Translations under genes and position numbers: made by a program
Source: DATFKA01 sp042095835
GTDB lineage: Bacteria; Bacteroidota; Bacteroidia; Chitinophagales; Saprospiraceae
NCBI GenBank assembly: GCA_042095835.1
Contig: JBELML010000022.1
Coordinates: 1 to 60,336, forward strand
Reading direction: 5' to 3'
DNA: 60,336 nt
Shown: positions 9,602 through 18,242 of the stretch, piece after piece
Position numbering within the stretch: the first letter of the stretch is position 1
Layout: each line of letters opens with the position of its first letter
Notes under the pieces: model-generated
Told to the model about the DNA's origin: nothing
Databases searched by the model: none
The model's input: only the letters and a program-made list of their open reading frames with translations

Positions 9602-9808
9602 AAAAATTAATTCTCTTTAAAGCCCTCTAAAGAAGTTTTATATGGTAAAAAGGTAAAATACACTCATAATACCACAAGCACAACATCTTGGCTAAAATGG
9701 CTTTATAGCGCTCTGATTTTCAGTAACATATAATTAACTTTAAGAAGCTATTCAAGCAGATGTGTTGTTAAAATTCTTAACAACTTCCTCCCCAAAAAAA
9801 TATTTCCT

Positions 9809-9858
9809 TTTGAAATAAGAAAAGTCCAAATGTCATTGAAATAAATAACACTTGGACT
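9809..9858 (-). terminator. Intrinsic terminator after the haloperoxidase-like gene
   Basis: AGTCCAA at 9823-9829 pairs with TTGGACT at 9852-9858, extended by two more pairs beyond a mismatch. The minus strand continues into a T-rich tract opposite 9809-9822. It lies 40 bases past the stop of the 449-residue gene. Confidence 0.5.
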
Positions 9859-9897
9859 CTCTATCAGAAGGAATTCATCAGGAATACCTGGTAATTT

Positions 9898-11247
9898 TTA
9901 CTTTAATCCTACTTTTCCTTGCTTGTAGTTGAGCTGATTGATTATAAAATTCCCGACTTTCTCCCCTTGATCAACGCCATAATCAATCGCGGGTCGGTAA
10001 TGGATACCTCCATATAGTCTACTCAGAGCTGCCTCTTCGCTTGCCTCAAAAAATGAACCATAGCTCCTCACGGGTAGACCGTACTCTTCTTCAGTCGTAT
10101 CATCAAAGGCAAAGTTATCTCCGTAGATAGAAGTCAGCGCCACTGCCGCCGACCTAGAAATCACGCTATGCCCACTCGTATGCTCCGGAAAGGGAGGAGT
10201 CTGTAGCGCAGGTACCCAGTCTTCATCGATATAAGTATTAATGTAGGTCTCTGGACGGACTAGTTGGCTACGGTATTTTTCATCCCAGCAACTAATAAAG
10301 GCGTCTGCCAAAGCAATCGATGTCAAAACATAAGCCTCTACCGCTTTCATAAAGTCAGCACCTGATTTCTCGGCAGCAATCTTAGCAATACCGATCCAGT
10401 GTCCACCTGGTGTGATTTTCTTAGTAGCAAACATCACATGTCCTGTATGATGAGAAACGTAGGGGTTGCAATCCCAAAACTCTGCAATAGCAATACGATC
10501 CTCCTTATCCTCTGCCTGTAAAGCTTGATAAACCTCTATCGTCTCCTCGTAGAATTTACTTTGCTTATCTGTACTAAATTCGGTGGGAGGAAGTGGCACA
10601 AATTGCTGTGCAGAATCTAAAACAAAAGGCCTGATCATTTTCCAATGCGGCTCAATTCCATCCATATAATCTGGTGGTGTAGGTTGCCATCTAGAAGGAT
10701 CATCATTAATCGAAAACTTAGGATAGGACCTCGTCTCGTGATAATTATCTCCTTTCGACCAAGCTAAGATATGATCAGCCACTTCTTCTCCATAAGCTAA
10801 AGAACGATCAAAAACGGCCCTTGGCATCTTGACTGCCCTGAAAGACTCCAATAGTTCTTCTTCGTAGGCGTCGATTTTATCTTCAGAAAAAATCAGCGTT
10901 TTACCTACTTTTAGGAAGGCTTTCATGCTAGCTAAAGGATAGCAGTATTCGAGCCCTTCTTTTGGCTGAGGTACCGTTTCTAATTCCGTCAACTGTCCAG
11001 CTAAGGTTTTATACTCCGGATGCCCATGAATAATCACCTCATAAGCAGCAATACTTGGGTAAGCATAAATTCGGCTTGCTTGTGGTGGTGAGAAAATGTC
11101 ATGGACAATTACATCTGTTAACTTTTTCATTGATGCATGGACCAAAGCGGCATCATTCGCATCTTCCTGAAACTCAGGATTGACCTGTTCACAGCCTAGA
11201 AATAAAAAAAGGCTTAATAGGAAAAAAGTAGTTCTCTTCATTTTCAC
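9898..11247 (-). CDS. Vanadium-dependent haloperoxidase / PAP2-superfamily lipoprotein
   Basis: A 449-residue lipoprotein (lipobox LFLGC, Cys19). The three sequence blocks of the vanadate-binding acid phosphatase/haloperoxidase fold are present in order. They are K-x6-R-P in KYRSQLVRPETYI, the SGHS block in PFPEHTSGHSVISRSAA and the SR-x5-H block in SRLYGGIHYRPAIDYG. These supply the lysine, arginines and two histidines that hold vanadate or phosphate. Family members oxidise halides with peroxide or act as phosphatases, and sequence alone does not decide between these. The last block reads HYRPAID rather than the more usual HFRFD, so the distal acidic residue is displaced. The gene stands alone, with its own terminator, and is presumably periplasmic or surface-bound. 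Confidence 0.85.
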   Translation of the reverse strand: MKMKRTTFFLLSLFLFLGCEQVNPEFQEDANDAALVHASMKKLTDVIVHDIFSPPQASRIYAYPSIAAYEVIIHGHPEYKTLAGQLTELETVPQPKEGLEYCYPLASMKAFLKVGKTLIFSEDKIDAYEEELLESFRAVKMPRAVFDRSLAYGEEVADHILAWSKGDNYHETRSYPKFSINDDPSRWQPTPPDYMDGIEPHWKMIRPFVLDSAQQFVPLPPTEFSTDKQSKFYEETIEVYQALQAEDKEDRIAIAEFWDCNPYVSHHTGHVMFATKKITPGGHWIGIAKIAAEKSGADFMKAVEAYVLTSIALADAFISCWDEKYRSQLVRPETYINTYIDEDWVPALQTPPFPEHTSGHSVISRSAAVALTSIYGDNFAFDDTTEEEYGLPVRSYGSFFEASEEAALSRLYGGIHYRPAIDYGVDQGEKVGNFIINQLNYKQGKVGLK

Positions 11248-11271
11248 TGTTTTAGCATAGGGTGCAAAAGT

Positions 11272-11329
11272 AACACGGATTTGTATGGATTACACGGATT
11301 GCACGGATAATTTGAATCACACGGATTTT
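11272..11329. repeat. Imperfect CACGGATT repeats
   Basis: ACACGGATT-like words occur four times within 58 bases (from 11273, 11291, 11301 and 11319, one as GCACGGAT), separated by short variable spacers such as TGTATGGATT. The block fills most of the gap between two minus-strand genes. I recall similar CACGGAT arrays in other Bacteroidota intergenic DNA; function unknown. Confidence 0.6.
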
Positions 11330-11349
11330 TTTGGACTGTGTCGCTGCGT

Positions 11350-12198
11350 TTAGAGTTCTCTTACCCAGATGTTCCTGAATCTTACTTTGTCTCCGTGATC
11401 TTGTAGTAGTAGAGGTAGCTTTGCAGGGTGCTTGGTATAATAAGGCTCTCCTATATATATAGCTGGTCCTTTTAACTCTACATGATTTTGGATGATTACT
11501 CCATTATGCAATACCGTGAGATAAGCAGGACTTTCCAGGGTGCCATCCTCCTTGAAAACTGGTGCAGTAAATATCATATCATAAGCCTGCCATTCTCCTG
11601 GAGGTCGGCTTGCATTGGCTAATGGTATATGCTGCTTATAGACAGCTCCTGCTTGACCATTAGGATAGGTAGCATTTTCATAAGAGTTTAAAACCTGTAC
11701 TTCGTAAAGTCCCATTAGGAAAACCCCGCTATTGGAGTAGGCTTGCCCTTCTTTTCCTGGATCTACTGGTGATAAGAATTCTAGATGGAGTTGGATATCT
11801 CCAAAAGCTTGCTTTGTTTCAATAGCTCCGCTTCCTGGCTTTACAACCATAGCACCGTCTTTGACTTCCCACATTGGTGGCGTAAAAGATGGATGGTTCA
11901 ATTTTGCATTAAGAATGGATTCTACATGATCCATTCTAGCTCCATAACCAAACTTGGGCGTATGCCAATGTTCCAGGTTGTTTCCATCAAAAAGCACGAT
12001 AGCATCTGAGGGAGGTGCCGTTAGAAAACCAGGTGTTACTTTTTGAGGTATAGGTTCCCATTGTTCGGTAGCTTTCCACGGTTGCGTTTTTTGCAAACCT
12101 TGCCAATCGATCTCGATAACCTCTTGGGCAAAACTATTATTCATCAGTGTAAAGCAAAAAAGTCCAATTAACAAAATTAATTTCTTCATAAATTTCAA
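11350..12198 (-). CDS. DUF1080 (3-keto-disaccharide hydrolase family) secreted protein
   Basis: A 282-residue exported protein with a signal peptide (about 1-25, ending NNSFAQ). The concanavalin-like DUF1080 domain opens with IVLFDGNNLEHWHT near residue 67 and continues with a KDGAMVVKPGSGAI strand, DIQLHLEFLSP, and NSGVFLMGLYEVQVLNSYEN. It closes with LLLQDHGDKVRFRNIWVREL. Members characterised in gut Bacteroides hydrolyse 3-keto-glycosides made by a partner oxidoreductase; assignment here is by family only. It is divergent from the DUF1080-PA14 lipoprotein, with a 150-base shared control region, suggesting joint use. Confidence 0.85.
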   Translation of the reverse strand: MKFMKKLILLIGLFCFTLMNNSFAQEVIEIDWQGLQKTQPWKATEQWEPIPQKVTPGFLTAPPSDAIVLFDGNNLEHWHTPKFGYGARMDHVESILNAKLNHPSFTPPMWEVKDGAMVVKPGSGAIETKQAFGDIQLHLEFLSPVDPGKEGQAYSNSGVFLMGLYEVQVLNSYENATYPNGQAGAVYKQHIPLANASRPPGEWQAYDMIFTAPVFKEDGTLESPAYLTVLHNGVIIQNHVELKGPAIYIGEPYYTKHPAKLPLLLQDHGDKVRFRNIWVREL

Positions 12199-12226
12199 TA
12201 TTATTGTGTTGTTTTGATTGCGTATG

Positions 12227-12253
12227 CAAAGTTATACTATCCTATTTTGCAAA
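12227..12253 (-). promoter_or_regulatory. Candidate promoter for the DUF1080 gene
   Basis: TAACTTTG on the minus strand (plus 12227-12234) matches TAnnTTTG exactly. TTTG lies at 12250-12253, 15 bases further upstream. Transcription would begin about 20-25 bases before the ATG at 12198, a normal leader length. Confidence 0.45.
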
Positions 12254-12348
12254 AATACCGATCAATATTTTAATTCAAACGTTAGTCCTATAGTTTAACG
12301 TTATCCTAAATCTTTCCTAAGCGGAAATTAATATATCAAAACTCTATA

Positions 12349-14130
12349 ATGAAAAAACTTTTTCTTTTGATGGCTATAGCTGGATTTATTGCTGCCTGCT
12401 CGCCTTCAACCACCAATACCGTATCAACGCCCACTGAAGAGGAAGAAGCACCACCGCTCGAGGGCTTACCTATGCAATCTCTTGCCCTTGGTACAGCTCT
12501 AGCAGAATCCAACGAGGGATGGTCAACTGTGGCCGCTGTATATAGTGATTCTTATGCAACAAAGAACCCCAATACCTCAGAGGGAGAAGGTGTACTTATC
12601 AGTCGCGTCAGTGAAGATGGTCAAATGAATACCCTAAATCTTGGAATCACTCATCAGGACCTTGATTTAGAGTTCGAGTTTTTGCTACCCTCAGAAGGTC
12701 AAGCGCAGCTTTTATTACAAGGACAATATCCAGTAAACCTCAATGACTCTTGGGGAGCATCCTCTGATTATATTGGAGCAGTACAAGGTACGGAAGTCAA
12801 GGATATGAATACCTGCAAAGCTCCTGGATTGTGGCAGCAGTTTTCTGCTTCCTTCCATGCGCCTCGCTTTGATGAATCTGGCAATCTCACACAGAAAGCG
12901 ACCATTGAAGATGTAATGATTAATGGCAAAACGGTACACCATACGCTAGAGTTAGAGAGCGATAGCCCGGTTGCCACTGGGCCTCTACAAATGTTGGCCA
13001 GTGACCAAGTGGCTGTACGCAATGTCGAGTATAAAGCTTATGGTTTGGATTCTTTAAGGCTAGAAAATATCCGCTATGACTTATTCTATGGCGATTGGGA
13101 TAAATTACCTGATTTTAGCCAGCTAGAAGTTGCTAAATCTGGCACAGCAGACTTTTTAGATGTCAAGGTCGCCGGTCAACCAGACAAATATGCCTTGAAG
13201 TTTTATGGTGATCTATACGTACCCACTGATGGAGAGTACTTCATACAATCAATGATAGATGACGGCGGAGAACTTTTTATTGATGGAGCATTAGTTTTAC
13301 ACAATGATGGCGAGCCCAACTTTGGTGTAGAACAAACATTGACCACACTTACTGCTGGCAAACACGATTTTGAAATGACTTTCTTTCAAGATCACTGGGG
13401 TACGGCTTTAGTGGTTGTCTACGAAGGTCCAGGCATTGCCAAACAAACGCTACCAAGTGATCCTGGCGTAAAAAAATGGATTTTCAGAAAAGATAATCGC
13501 AGTCTACCTGTAGTAGATGATCTTCAAGAGCCGGAGTTATTAAGAGGATTCGCCAATTTTAAAGAAAAGAAGCTGACCCATGTCATTTCGGTTGGCACTC
13601 CACAAGGCGTTCATTTTTTATACGATCTTGATCAAACTTCATTATTAAAAGTTTGGCAGGGCAATTTTGCCGATGTAGCCAAAATGTGGCTAGGTCGTGG
13701 AGAAAGTCAATTGATGGAACCCATGAATGCAGCTATTGAGCTTAACCAAGGTCTCAGTGTTGCTCCCAAGGGTAAATCCTGGCCTACAACAGCACCAGAC
13801 GGCTATAAAAACAAAGGATACGATATCCAGGACAATGGTCTACCTATTTTCAAATACCTTATTGGGAACGATCAGTTCACAGATATATCTGAACCTGCGG
13901 AGGATAGGATTGGCGCTGTACGTACTATCAGCAGTAGCAATGGATCGGCTTACCGGTGTAAACTAGCAGAGGCTAACAACATCCAAGCATTAAGCCAAGA
14001 AGGACATTATAATATCGATGGACAATACTATCTGATCGTACTAGATGCTGGAGCTGTAGAACTTTTGGATGACAATACCCTGGTGGCGGACTTTGCTAAT
14101 GGCAAGGTACAATACAAGGTCATTTGGTGA
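12349..14130 (+). CDS. Lipoprotein with DUF1080-like, PA14 and C-terminal propeller-associated domains
   Basis: A 593-residue lipoprotein (FIAACS, Cys17). Residues about 40-230 resemble the neighbouring DUF1080 fold: DLEFEFLLPSEGQAQLLLQG, then GLWQQFSASFHAPRFDESGNL and DQVAVRNVEYKAYG, parallel to PGEWQAYDMIFTAPVFKEDG in the other gene. Residues about 245-375 are a PA14 domain (YALKFYGDLYVPTDGEYFIQ, DDGGELFIDGALVLHNDGE, GKHDFEMTFFQDHWGTALVV), a carbohydrate-binding module. The last 200 residues (RGFANFKEKKLTHVISVGTP onwards) form a domain I do not know by name. The gene is followed after 58 bases by the dehydrogenase-cupredoxin gene, so the two are probably one operon on the cell surface or in the periplasm. 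Catalysis by this protein is unproven; it may be a binding partner. Confidence 0.75.
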   Translation: MKKLFLLMAIAGFIAACSPSTTNTVSTPTEEEEAPPLEGLPMQSLALGTALAESNEGWSTVAAVYSDSYATKNPNTSEGEGVLISRVSEDGQMNTLNLGITHQDLDLEFEFLLPSEGQAQLLLQGQYPVNLNDSWGASSDYIGAVQGTEVKDMNTCKAPGLWQQFSASFHAPRFDESGNLTQKATIEDVMINGKTVHHTLELESDSPVATGPLQMLASDQVAVRNVEYKAYGLDSLRLENIRYDLFYGDWDKLPDFSQLEVAKSGTADFLDVKVAGQPDKYALKFYGDLYVPTDGEYFIQSMIDDGGELFIDGALVLHNDGEPNFGVEQTLTTLTAGKHDFEMTFFQDHWGTALVVVYEGPGIAKQTLPSDPGVKKWIFRKDNRSLPVVDDLQEPELLRGFANFKEKKLTHVISVGTPQGVHFLYDLDQTSLLKVWQGNFADVAKMWLGRGESQLMEPMNAAIELNQGLSVAPKGKSWPTTAPDGYKNKGYDIQDNGLPIFKYLIGNDQFTDISEPAEDRIGAVRTISSSNGSAYRCKLAEANNIQALSQEGHYNIDGQYYLIVLDAGAVELLDDNTLVADFANGKVQYKVIW

Positions 14131-14188
14131 TGCTAAGCACTAAAGCTACCAAGTAAAATTTCTTTTAGGTTTTAAAAATTAATTTGGA

Positions 14189-16129
14189 ATGAAAAATATA
14201 TTTTGCCTCCTAATTCTCTCTTTATTGACATGCCAACTGGCCTGGGGCCAGGCTGCCTTACCTGGTAAAGAGAGTGTCTATTATCAAATCAAGAAAGTGC
14301 CTATCCCTGATGACATTATCCTAGAAGTAGGCGGTTTAGCCTTTACAGAAGATGGCCAACTTGGAGCCTGTACTCGACGAGGCGAACTATGGGTAATTGA
14401 TAATCCTGGCAGCGCTCAGCCAAGCTATACTAGATTTGCGCACGGACTACACGAGCCGCTGGGGTTAGCCTATCGGGATGGTAGCTTCTGGTGTGTACAG
14501 CGACCAGAGCTGACAAAAATTTCTGATAAAAATCAAGACGGAAAAGCAGATAGCTATGAGTCGATTTATACTTGGCCACTCGATGGCAACTATCATGAAT
14601 ATGGCTATGGCCCTATGTTTATGCCTAATGGCGACATGATTGTGACGCTCAATCTAGGTTGGGTCGGTAGAGGTATCAGCAACTCTAAATGGCGAGGATG
14701 GATGCTCAAAATCACGCAAGATGGCGAAATGACACCTATTGCCACCGGAATGCGCTCTCCTGCTGGAATGGGCTTTGATACTAAGGGTGAAATTTTCTAT
14801 GCTGAAAACCAAGGCGACTGGGTGGGGTCCGGTAGAATCACACACGTAGAAACAGGAGATTTCGTAGGTAATCCAGAAGGTTTAAAGTGGTCAGGTGAGG
14901 AGGGATCTCCACTAGACTTAGCCTTTGAAGATATCACAGACACATTAGGCTACACCTTATACGAATATGCTAAAGAGGTAGAAGAGCTCAAACCGCCTAC
15001 CGTCTGGTTCCCACATACCTTAATGGGTATTTCTACCTCCGATATTCTGTTGATCGACCACGATAAGTTTGGGCCTTTTCAAGGGCAGTTATTGGTTGGA
15101 GACCAAGGACATAGTAAAATCATGCGCGTTGCCTTGGAGGAAATTGATGGCACCTATCAAGGAGCGGTATTTGGTTTTAAAGAAGGTTTTAGCTCTGGTC
15201 TTTTGAGAATGATCTGGGGGCCTGATCAATCCATCTATGTAGGTATGACCAATCGAGGTTGGGCAAGTACCGGAAAGTCGCCCTATGGTCTAGAGCGATT
15301 AGAGTGGACAGGTAAGGTTCCTTTTGAAATGAAAAGCATCCAGGCACAAGCCGATGGTTTTCTGATTGAATTCACAGAAGCTGTTGATCGTGCAAGTGCA
15401 GCTAATCCAGAAAATTATAGTATCAACGATTTCACTTATCTATACCACCATTTTTATGGTAGCCCCGTTCAGGAGTTGCAAAATAGGACGGTTTATAAAG
15501 TAGAGGTCGCTCAAGATGGTCTTTCCGCAAGACTGTTTGTAGAGGGCATGCGTGAAGGCTTTATCTATGAAATTAAGGCACCTGGCCTAAAGAATACAAG
15601 CGGTCAAGCCTTATTACACGAGCTTGGATATTACACCCTTAATAAAATTCCAGGTGGAGGAAGCACTACTAGCGGCGCTACAAGCTCTGCAGGGGCCGCA
15701 ACCACAACTGCTGCTAGCGCAAAGCGCGTAGCCGACATGCCTAGCGATTGGACAGATGGTCCAGACGAAGAATTGGAAATAGGAACCCAACCTGGAATGC
15801 AATACGATACTAGATTCTTGACGGTGGAGGCAGGTAGTAAAATCAAATTGACGCTCAACAATCCAGATGATATGATCCACAATTTGGTCATCACCAAACC
15901 GGATGCTGCTGATGCTGTTGGCAATGCTGCCCTAAAATTAGGATTGGAGGGACAAGCCAAAGGCTATGTACCAAATTCAGACGATGTACTCTTTCATACC
16001 AATCTCCTAGAGCCAGGTAGCTCAGATGTCATTTATTTTGTGGCACCCGATGAGCCTGGAGACTATCAATTTGTATGTACTTTTCCTGGCCATGCCGCTT
16101 CTATGCGCGGTGTTTTGAGGGTGAAATAG
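14189..16129 (+). CDS. Sorbosone/glucose dehydrogenase-like beta-propeller fused to an azurin-type cupredoxin
   Basis: A 646-residue exported protein (signal 1-21, LAWGQ). Residues about 25-400 form a soluble six-bladed propeller like quinoprotein sugar dehydrogenases (GLAFTEDGQLGACTRRGELW, GMRSPAGMGFDTKGEIFYAEN, LMGISTSDILLIDH, LLVGDQGHSKIMRV). After a bridging segment and a Ser/Thr/Ala-rich linker (about 480-510) comes a copper domain. His564 (MIHNLVI), Cys630 (FVCTFPGH), His635 and Met639 (ASMRG) are the full type 1 copper set. The arrangement suggests that electrons taken from a sugar by the propeller pass straight to the fused copper protein and on to a cytochrome. Whether PQQ is bound is unknown. 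Probably co-transcribed with the DUF1080-PA14 gene. Confidence 0.82.
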   Translation: MKNIFCLLILSLLTCQLAWGQAALPGKESVYYQIKKVPIPDDIILEVGGLAFTEDGQLGACTRRGELWVIDNPGSAQPSYTRFAHGLHEPLGLAYRDGSFWCVQRPELTKISDKNQDGKADSYESIYTWPLDGNYHEYGYGPMFMPNGDMIVTLNLGWVGRGISNSKWRGWMLKITQDGEMTPIATGMRSPAGMGFDTKGEIFYAENQGDWVGSGRITHVETGDFVGNPEGLKWSGEEGSPLDLAFEDITDTLGYTLYEYAKEVEELKPPTVWFPHTLMGISTSDILLIDHDKFGPFQGQLLVGDQGHSKIMRVALEEIDGTYQGAVFGFKEGFSSGLLRMIWGPDQSIYVGMTNRGWASTGKSPYGLERLEWTGKVPFEMKSIQAQADGFLIEFTEAVDRASAANPENYSINDFTYLYHHFYGSPVQELQNRTVYKVEVAQDGLSARLFVEGMREGFIYEIKAPGLKNTSGQALLHELGYYTLNKIPGGGSTTSGATSSAGAATTTAASAKRVADMPSDWTDGPDEELEIGTQPGMQYDTRFLTVEAGSKIKLTLNNPDDMIHNLVITKPDAADAVGNAALKLGLEGQAKGYVPNSDDVLFHTNLLEPGSSDVIYFVAPDEPGDYQFVCTFPGHAASMRGVLRVK

Positions 16130-16150
16130 ATTTGTATAGTATAAACTACA

Positions 16151-16187
16151 AGCAGCCATGCCGAAAATTCGACATGGCTGCTTTTTT
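16151..16187 (+). terminator. Strong intrinsic terminator
   Basis: AGCAGCCATG (16151-16160) pairs with CATGGCTGCT (16172-16181), with an inner CGAA/TTCG extension and a run of six T at 16181-16187. It ends the 12349-16129 operon. Confidence 0.88.
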
Positions 16188-16211
16188 CTGCGTATAGCGT
16201 AAAGCTCCTTC

Positions 16212-16874
16212 CTAGTTGATAGAAATCAATTCTACATCAAAAATCAAGGTGGCATAAGGTTTGATATCCTGCCCTGCTCCACGCTCTCCGTAAGCTAGGT
16301 TGTAAGGAATAAACAACCGATATTTTGCTCCTGGGCTCATCAATTGGAGCGCCTCTGTCCAACCTCCAATAACCTGTGTGACACCAAATGTTGCTGGTTG
16401 CCCTCTTTCTACAGAGCTATCAAATACAGTTCCATCTAAGAGCTTGCCAGTATAATGGACGGTCACCTTGCTACTCGATGTAGGCTTTTCTCCACTCCCC
16501 TCTTGCAAGACCTCATATTGTAAGCCTGATGCCGTAGTGGTCACTTCTGCACGCTCACCGTTGGCGGCAAGAAATTCTTTACCTTCCTTGATGATAGGTT
16601 CGTATTTTTTGCTTTGTTGGGCAGCCATAAATTGATTGACCACCTGCGTTGCTTTATCAGGATCAATATCTAAAGCTTTCTCTCCAAGTACGTCTTCTAG
16701 CGCTTTTACAAAAGATGCAGCATCTAAGGAATCTACTCCTTGATTCTTCAAATTCTTAGCGATTAAAACGCCGAAACTATAACTAACTGAATCCATGTTA
16801 TTTTTTAAATTTTGACTCCATACTGAAGTCGTTGATAGTAAAATTACCGTGACTAAAAATAGTGTTGTCTTCAT
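16212..16874 (-). CDS. FKBP-type peptidyl-prolyl cis-trans isomerase (FklB/Mip type)
   Basis: A 220-residue exported folding catalyst. The frame is open 93 bases further upstream, but MKTTLFLVTVILLSTTSVWSQ at 16874 is a clean signal peptide, so this start is preferred. Residues about 25-95 are the helical dimerisation region (MDSVSYSFGVLIAKNLKNQG). The FKBP fold follows: VTVHYTGKLLDGTVFDSS, FGVTQVIGGWTEALQLMSPG, YRLFIPYNLAYGERGAGQ and TLIFDVELISIN. The aromatic and acidic active-site residues (Y, F, D, V, I, W, Y) are all in place. It acts in the periplasm or as an outer-membrane protein. It lies downstream of ubiX with an 80-base gap, possibly the same transcript. Confidence 0.93.
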   Translation of the reverse strand: MKTTLFLVTVILLSTTSVWSQNLKNNMDSVSYSFGVLIAKNLKNQGVDSLDAASFVKALEDVLGEKALDIDPDKATQVVNQFMAAQQSKKYEPIIKEGKEFLAANGERAEVTTTASGLQYEVLQEGSGEKPTSSSKVTVHYTGKLLDGTVFDSSVERGQPATFGVTQVIGGWTEALQLMSPGAKYRLFIPYNLAYGERGAGQDIKPYATLIFDVELISIN

Positions 16875-16954
16875 TATTAATGTTGTAATGTTTAATGCAT
16901 GCTGACGGTTAGATTGCCCGCTAGTGATGAGGCTGAGCGAAGGAGGACTAAGCT

Positions 16955-17524
16955 CTATTCTCCCCATCGATAAGATTTTCGCTCTAAACCAGCTAGGTCT
17001 ACTACTCTATCGACCACCGTTGCCGCTACTTCTTCAATGGTTTGTGGTCTGGAGTAAAAAGATGGACTCGCCGCACAAATAATCCCTCCAGCTTCTGTAA
17101 TCGTTTGCATATTCCGGAGATGAATCAGATTATAGGGCGTGTCTCTTGGCACAAGAATCAAACGACGACGCTCCTTTAATATTACATCTGCGGCCCTCGT
17201 TATGAGATCATTAGAAATACCATTGGCTACTCTACCCATCAGCCCCATAGAACAAGGACAGATGATCATTTCTCCATATTTTGCAGAACCGGAGGCAAAG
17301 GGAGCCATAAAATCGGACTTCTCATAAAAATCGAATGGGTAATTTTCATAATCCTGATTAGCCAGCTCAAATTCCCAGTTGAATTTGGCATTATCGGTCA
17401 TCACTACACCCACTTTTTCAATTTGATCCTGAAGCTCGCTTAGACGATCCATTAAAACTTTGGCGTAGATTGAGCCACTAGAACCTCCAATAGCCAGTAC
17501 AATCTTTTTTTTAGAATATATCAA
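16955..17524 (-). CDS. ubiX: Flavin prenyltransferase UbiX
   Basis: A 189-residue cytoplasmic enzyme that joins dimethylallyl phosphate to FMN, producing the prenylated flavin used by UbiD decarboxylases. The N-terminal AIGGSSGSIYAKVLM is the flavin-binding loop, and VVMTDNAKFNWEFEL is a shortened second strand. IICPCSMGLMGRVANGISNDLITRAADV is the signature helix with the SMG/S and N residues. RRLILVPRDTPYNLIHLRNM and PSFYSRPQTIEE complete the phosphate and isoprene sites. No ubiD lies in this window. Length is normal. Confidence 0.93.
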   Translation of the reverse strand: MIYSKKKIVLAIGGSSGSIYAKVLMDRLSELQDQIEKVGVVMTDNAKFNWEFELANQDYENYPFDFYEKSDFMAPFASGSAKYGEMIICPCSMGLMGRVANGISNDLITRAADVILKERRRLILVPRDTPYNLIHLRNMQTITEAGGIICAASPSFYSRPQTIEEVAATVVDRVVDLAGLERKSYRWGE

Positions 17525-17696
17525 TGCGTTTTGAATTATGAATGATGATAGAATAGCTGAAAATGTCCTCTAGAGACAGTATCTGTGTTAAAATTGATTT
17601 AACTTTAAGGCTAATAAGCAACAGTCAAGCAAAGATTACGTCTAAATGAAGAGAATCAACTGCTTAAACAACGATTTACTACACAAATAAAAGAAT

Positions 17697-18242
17697 ATGA
17701 AAAAAGTTTTATGGGGGCTATTAATTGTGGCTATTGCAGGCTCTTTTGTAGCATTCACCCTACCTCATGCGAATACGACCAGCTCAGCAGATAAGGAAAC
17801 TGCAGTTACCAGCGCTGAAGAAATCAAATGGTACACCTGGGATGAGGCTATCGAACTCAATAAAAAAGAACCTAAGAAATTATTTATTGATCTCTATACC
17901 GATTGGTGCGGCTGGTGTAAGCGTATGGATGCCACTACTTTCAAAGATCCCAAAGTAGTCGCTCATATGAATGCCAACTACTACGCTATCAAATTTGATG
18001 CAGAGCAAAAGGAGGAGGTTTTATATAACAATCACACCTTCAAGTTCATCGATCAAGGGCGTAGAGGCGTGCACGAATTGGCTTACTCTCTACTCGATGG
18101 CAAGCTCAGTTATCCTTCTTATGTATACATGACCGAAAAAGTAGAGCGTATTTATGTCTCTAAAGGCTATAAACAAGCGGATCAATTCATCAAGGAATTG
18201 GACTACTTTACTCAAGAGAAATATTTGGAACAGAATCAATAA
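17697..18242 (+). CDS. Exported thioredoxin-fold protein (thioredoxin_7/DUF255-like)
   Basis: A 181-residue protein with an N-terminal membrane or signal segment (about 4-21) and a thioredoxin-like domain. The redox motif is Cys71-Gly-Trp-Cys74 in DLYTDWCGWCKRMDATTF, the pattern found in periplasmic DUF255/thioredoxin_7 proteins. The cis-proline strand is YPSYVYM. It probably reduces or isomerises disulfides in exported proteins, but the substrate is unknown. The gene is monocistronic with a terminator about 125 bases downstream. Confidence 0.85.
   Translation: MKKVLWGLLIVAIAGSFVAFTLPHANTTSSADKETAVTSAEEIKWYTWDEAIELNKKEPKKLFIDLYTDWCGWCKRMDATTFKDPKVVAHMNANYYAIKFDAEQKEEVLYNNHTFKFIDQGRRGVHELAYSLLDGKLSYPSYVYMTEKVERIYVSKGYKQADQFIKELDYFTQEKYLEQNQ

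Larger units (their letters stand above)
9333..9897. other. 565-base non-coding stretch upstream of susC
   Basis: No credible gene. It is AT-rich, with the susC-side leader at its left, a promoter-like match near 9575-9601, and at its right end (9809-9858) a hairpin serving the haloperoxidase gene. I see no riboswitch fold by eye. Confidence 0.6.

Noticed and set aside
11272..11329. Possible CRISPR array
   Set aside because: Repeats are 8-9 bases with unequal short spacers, with no cas gene in the window.
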